Origin: Mesoflavibacter sp.
Lineage (GTDB): Bacteria; Pseudomonadota; Alphaproteobacteria; UBA8366; Aestuariispiraceae
Length of the DNA stretch: 64,000 nucleotides
Direction of reading: 5' to 3'
Assembly: GCA_017792345.1 (NCBI GenBank)
Contig: CP051228.1
Coordinates: 1,550,001 to 1,614,000, forward strand
Position 1 is the stretch's first letter; each line of letters starts with the position of its first letter. The position numbers and the translations under genes are program-made. This document shows positions 61,334 to 64,000 of this stretch, in pieces. The notes beneath the pieces are model-generated. The model made no database searches. It was given only the letters and a program-made list of their open reading frames with translations, and was not told the DNA's origin.

Positions 61334-64000
61334 ATGACACTTTATTCCGATTATCTGACAGAAATCGCAGATCGTAAGAAACAGGGCCTGCACCCGAAGC
61401 CGATCGAAGACGGGGCGCTTGTCGAGGCGCTGATCGCGCAGATCAAGGATGTGGGGCATGAGCACCGCGCGGATTCACTGAATTTCTTCATTTACAACAC
61501 GCTTCCGGGCACCACGAGCGCGGCGGGCGTCAAGGCGGCCTTCCTGAAAGAGATCATCCTGGGCCAAGCTTCGGTCGAGGAGATCACCCCGGAATTCGCC
61601 TTCGAACTTCTGTCCCATATGAAGGGCGGACCGTCGATCGAGGTCCTGCTGGACCTGGCCCTGGGCGACGATGACAGCGTTGCCAAGCCGGCGGCCGAGG
61701 TCCTGAAGACCCAGGTCTTCCTCTACGACGCGGACCAGGATCGTCTGGCGGCGGCGTACAAGGCCGGGAACGCACACGCCGAAGACATTCTGAAAAGCTA
61801 CGCCGACGCCGAATTCTTCACCAAGCTGCCCGATATCGAAGACGAGATTAAGGTCGTGACCTATGTCGCGGCGGAAGGCGACATTTCCACCGACCTGATG
61901 TCGCCGGGGGCCGAAGCCCATTCCCGCGCCGACCGGGAGCTGCACGGCAAGTGCTTCATCTCCGAGGCGGCGCAGAAGGAAATCGAGGCGCTGAAGATCC
62001 AGCATCCCGGCAAGCGCATCATGCTGATCGCCGAAAAGGGCACGATGGGCGTCGGCTCGTCCCGCATGTCCGGCGTCAACAACTGCGCGCTGTGGACCGG
62101 CCAGCAGGCCAGCCCCTACGTCCCCTTCGTGAATTTCGCGCCGATCGTGGCGGGCACCAACGGTATTTCGCCGATCTTCCTGACCACCGTCGGCGTGACC
62201 GGCGGCATCGGCATCAACCTGAAGAACTGGGTCAAGAAGGTCGACGAGAACGGCAAGGTCATCGTCAACAATGACGGCAATCCGGTGCTAGTGGAGAAAT
62301 ACTCCGTCGCGACGGGCACGACCCTGACCATCAATACCAAGGCGAAGAAGCTCTATAACGAGGACGGTTCCGAGGAACTGGCCGATGTCGCCGCCGCCTT
62401 CTCGCCGCAACTGGTCGAGTTCATGAAGGCGGGTGGGTCCTATGCCGTCGATTTCGGCAAGAAGATCCAGATCTTCGCGGCGGAAACGCTGGGCGTGGAG
62501 CCGAAAGCGGTCTTCGCGCCGTCCAAGGTGGTGTCCCATGAGGGCCGCGGCCTGACCGCCGTCGAGAAGATTTTCAACAGGAATGCCGTCGGCGTGCCGG
62601 AAGGCAAGGTTCTGTATGCCGGCTCGGACGCCCGGGTGACGGTCAACATCGTCGGGTCTCAGGATACGACGGGCCCGATGACCGTGCAGGAACTGGAAGC
62701 CATGGCCGCGACCGTGATCTCGCCGGTTCTGGACGGCGCCTATCAGTCCGGCTGCCACACCGCCTCCGTCTGGGACAAGAAGGCACAGGCGAATACGCCG
62801 AAGCTGATGGCCTTCATGAACAAGTTCGGGCTGGTCACCGGGCGCGACCCGAAGGGCGTCTATCCCGCGATGACCGACGTCATCCACAAGGTCCTGAACG
62901 ACATCACGATCGACGACCGGGCGATCATCATCGGCGGGGATTCGCATACGCGGATGTCCAAGGGCGTCGCTTTCGGGGCGGATTCGGGCACCGTCGCCCT
63001 GGCGCTGGCGACCGGCCAGGCCAGCATGACCGTGCCGGATTCGGTCAAGGTCACCTTCAAGGGCAAGATGGCCGAGCATATGGACTTCCGGGACGTGGTT
63101 CACGCGACCCAGGCCCAGATGCTGGCCCAATCGGGCGGCGAAAACGTCTTCCAGGGCCGCGTCATCGAGGTGCATATCGGCACGCTGCTCGCCGACCAGG
63201 CCTTTACCTTTACGGACTGGACGGCGGAGATGAAGGCCAAGGCCTCCATCTGTATTTCCAATGACGAAACCCTGATCGAATCCCTGGAAATCGCGAAATC
63301 CCGCATCCAGGTCATGATCGACAAGGGCATGGAAATCGGGTCCGGGATGTTGCGCGGCCTGATCGACAAGGCGGACCAGCGCATCGCGCAGATCAAGTCC
63401 GGCGAGCAGCCCGCGCTGAAGCCGGACGAGAACGCGCATTACTTCGCCGAAATCGTTGTCGATCTCGACCAGATCAACGAGCCGATGATCGCGGATCCCG
63501 ATGTGAACAACATCGACATTGCGAAGCGCTACACCCACGACACCATCCGGCCGATCTCGTATTACGGCGCCGAAAAGAAGGTGGACCTGGGCTTCGTCGG
63601 GTCCTGCATGGTCCACAAGGGCGATATGAGCATCATCGCGCAGATGTTCCGCAATATCGAAAAGGCCCAGGGTAAGGTCGAGTTCAAGGCGCCGCTGGTC
63701 GTCGCCCCGCCGACCTACAACATCGTCGACGAGCTGAAGGCCGAAGGCGACTGGGACATCCTGAAGAAATACGCCGGTTTCGAATTCGACGATACCGCGC
63801 CGAAGACCAAGGCCCGGACGGAGTATGAGAACATCCTCTATCTGGAGCGTCCCGGCTGTAACCTGTGCATGGGGAACCAGGAAAAGGCAGCCAAGGGCGA
63901 TACGGTCATGGCGACGTCGACCCGCCTGTTCCAGGGCCGAGTCGTGGCCGATTCCGACGAGAAGAAGGGCGAGTCGCTCCTTGCCTCGACCCCGGTCGTC
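61334..64000 (+). CDS. acnB: aconitate hydratase B (truncated by right edge)
   Basis: The frame opens at ATG 61334 (MTLYSDYLTEIADRKKQGLH) and stays open for 889 codons to the window edge. The start carries the AcnB N-terminal HEAT-like domain, followed by the swivel-type domain (MSPGAEAHSRADRELHGKCF) and the aconitase core. The iron-sulfur ligands are visible as GSCM (about 63603) and the PGCNLCMGNQ pair (about 63855), matching the three-Cys pattern of E. coli AcnB. The enzyme isomerises citrate to isocitrate and can act on 2-methylisocitrate. The E. coli C terminus extends about 85 residues past this point, so the end lies outside. Confidence 0.97.
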   Translation, partial: MTLYSDYLTEIADRKKQGLHPKPIEDGALVEALIAQIKDVGHEHRADSLNFFIYNTLPGTTSAAGVKAAFLKEIILGQASVEEITPEFAFELLSHMKGGPSIEVLLDLALGDDDSVAKPAAEVLKTQVFLYDADQDRLAAAYKAGNAHAEDILKSYADAEFFTKLPDIEDEIKVVTYVAAEGDISTDLMSPGAEAHSRADRELHGKCFISEAAQKEIEALKIQHPGKRIMLIAEKGTMGVGSSRMSGVNNCALWTGQQASPYVPFVNFAPIVAGTNGISPIFLTTVGVTGGIGINLKNWVKKVDENGKVIVNNDGNPVLVEKYSVATGTTLTINTKAKKLYNEDGSEELADVAAAFSPQLVEFMKAGGSYAVDFGKKIQIFAAETLGVEPKAVFAPSKVVSHEGRGLTAVEKIFNRNAVGVPEGKVLYAGSDARVTVNIVGSQDTTGPMTVQELEAMAATVISPVLDGAYQSGCHTASVWDKKAQANTPKLMAFMNKFGLVTGRDPKGVYPAMTDVIHKVLNDITIDDRAIIIGGDSHTRMSKGVAFGADSGTVALALATGQASMTVPDSVKVTFKGKMAEHMDFRDVVHATQAQMLAQSGGENVFQGRVIEVHIGTLLADQAFTFTDWTAEMKAKASICISNDETLIESLEIAKSRIQVMIDKGMEIGSGMLRGLIDKADQRIAQIKSGEQPALKPDENAHYFAEIVVDLDQINEPMIADPDVNNIDIAKRYTHDTIRPISYYGAEKKVDLGFVGSCMVHKGDMSIIAQMFRNIEKAQGKVEFKAPLVVAPPTYNIVDELKAEGDWDILKKYAGFEFDDTAPKTKARTEYENILYLERPGCNLCMGNQEKAAKGDTVMATSTRLFQGRVVADSDEKKGESLLASTPVV

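Overview
The window is GC-rich chromosomal DNA from an alphaproteobacterium, most likely of the Rhodospirillales type. The evidence is gene content and order: tRNA-Ala / FYDLN-acid protein / aroA / cmk / rpsA / ihfB, ubiE-ubiB divergent from mutM, then enoyl-CoA hydratase / rpsT / dnaA / dnaN / recF / gyrB, plus a Suv3-like helicase, coaBC-dut and a candidate CtrA box. The species cannot be named from the sequence alone.

Layout. 0-1.3 kb: minus-strand operon of an ArsR regulator, a haloacetate-dehalogenase-like hydrolase and a truncated VOC protein, with a palindromic operator. 1.4-6.8 kb: Suv3-like RNA helicase, a BetI-type TetR regulator with a matching operator, then a lipoprotein, a DUF350 membrane protein and a serine protease. 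7.1-16.6 kb: compact Tad/Flp pilus locus (flp, cpaA-F, tadB, tadC, opposing tadD). 16.7-20.6 kb: aminotransferase, Nudix hydrolase, sensor kinase. 20.6-22.1 kb: small AT-richer patch with gene remnants next to tRNA-Ala(GGC). 22.2-28.4 kb: housekeeping block (FYDLN acid, aroA, cmk, rpsA, ihfB, LapA-like). 28.6-31.4 kb: cobalamin genes cobO and cobQ around a SYLF-domain gene. 31.5-35.9 kb: choline-sulfatase, a Fur-like box driving a tiny Cys-rich protein and an unknown partner, and a hybrid histidine kinase. 36-40.3 kb: argG and a Slam-like outer-membrane protein paired with a FecR-domain secreted protein. 40.4-46.6 kb: Rrf2 regulator, dut, coaBC, ubiB, ubiE, mutM. 46.6-55.4 kb: rpsT and the replication cluster dnaA-dnaN-recF-gyrB. 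55.4-59 kb: low-GC accessory island resembling defence genes (caspase-like His/Cys protein, HEPN-like protein, serine-recombinase remnant, AbiV-like protein). 59.1-64 kb: LysR regulator divergent from a TauD-type dioxygenase, then acnB running off the right edge.

How the genes work together. The Tad block encodes prepilin, prepilin peptidase, secretin, ATPase and inner-membrane platform of one pilus machine, but no TadE/F pseudopilins are present here. aroA-cmk-rpsA and coaBC-dut and ubiE-ubiB are conventional co-directional units. dnaA lies downstream of an ~0.9 kb non-coding stretch in which I could find no DnaA boxes, so origin function there is not supported by what I see.

The best candidates for something under-described are the island at 55.7-58.8 kb, the Fur-boxed Cys-rich microprotein pair at 33.2-34.0 kb, and the Slam-like/FecR pair at 37.4-40.3 kb. 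All family assignments come from reading motifs; no database search was run.
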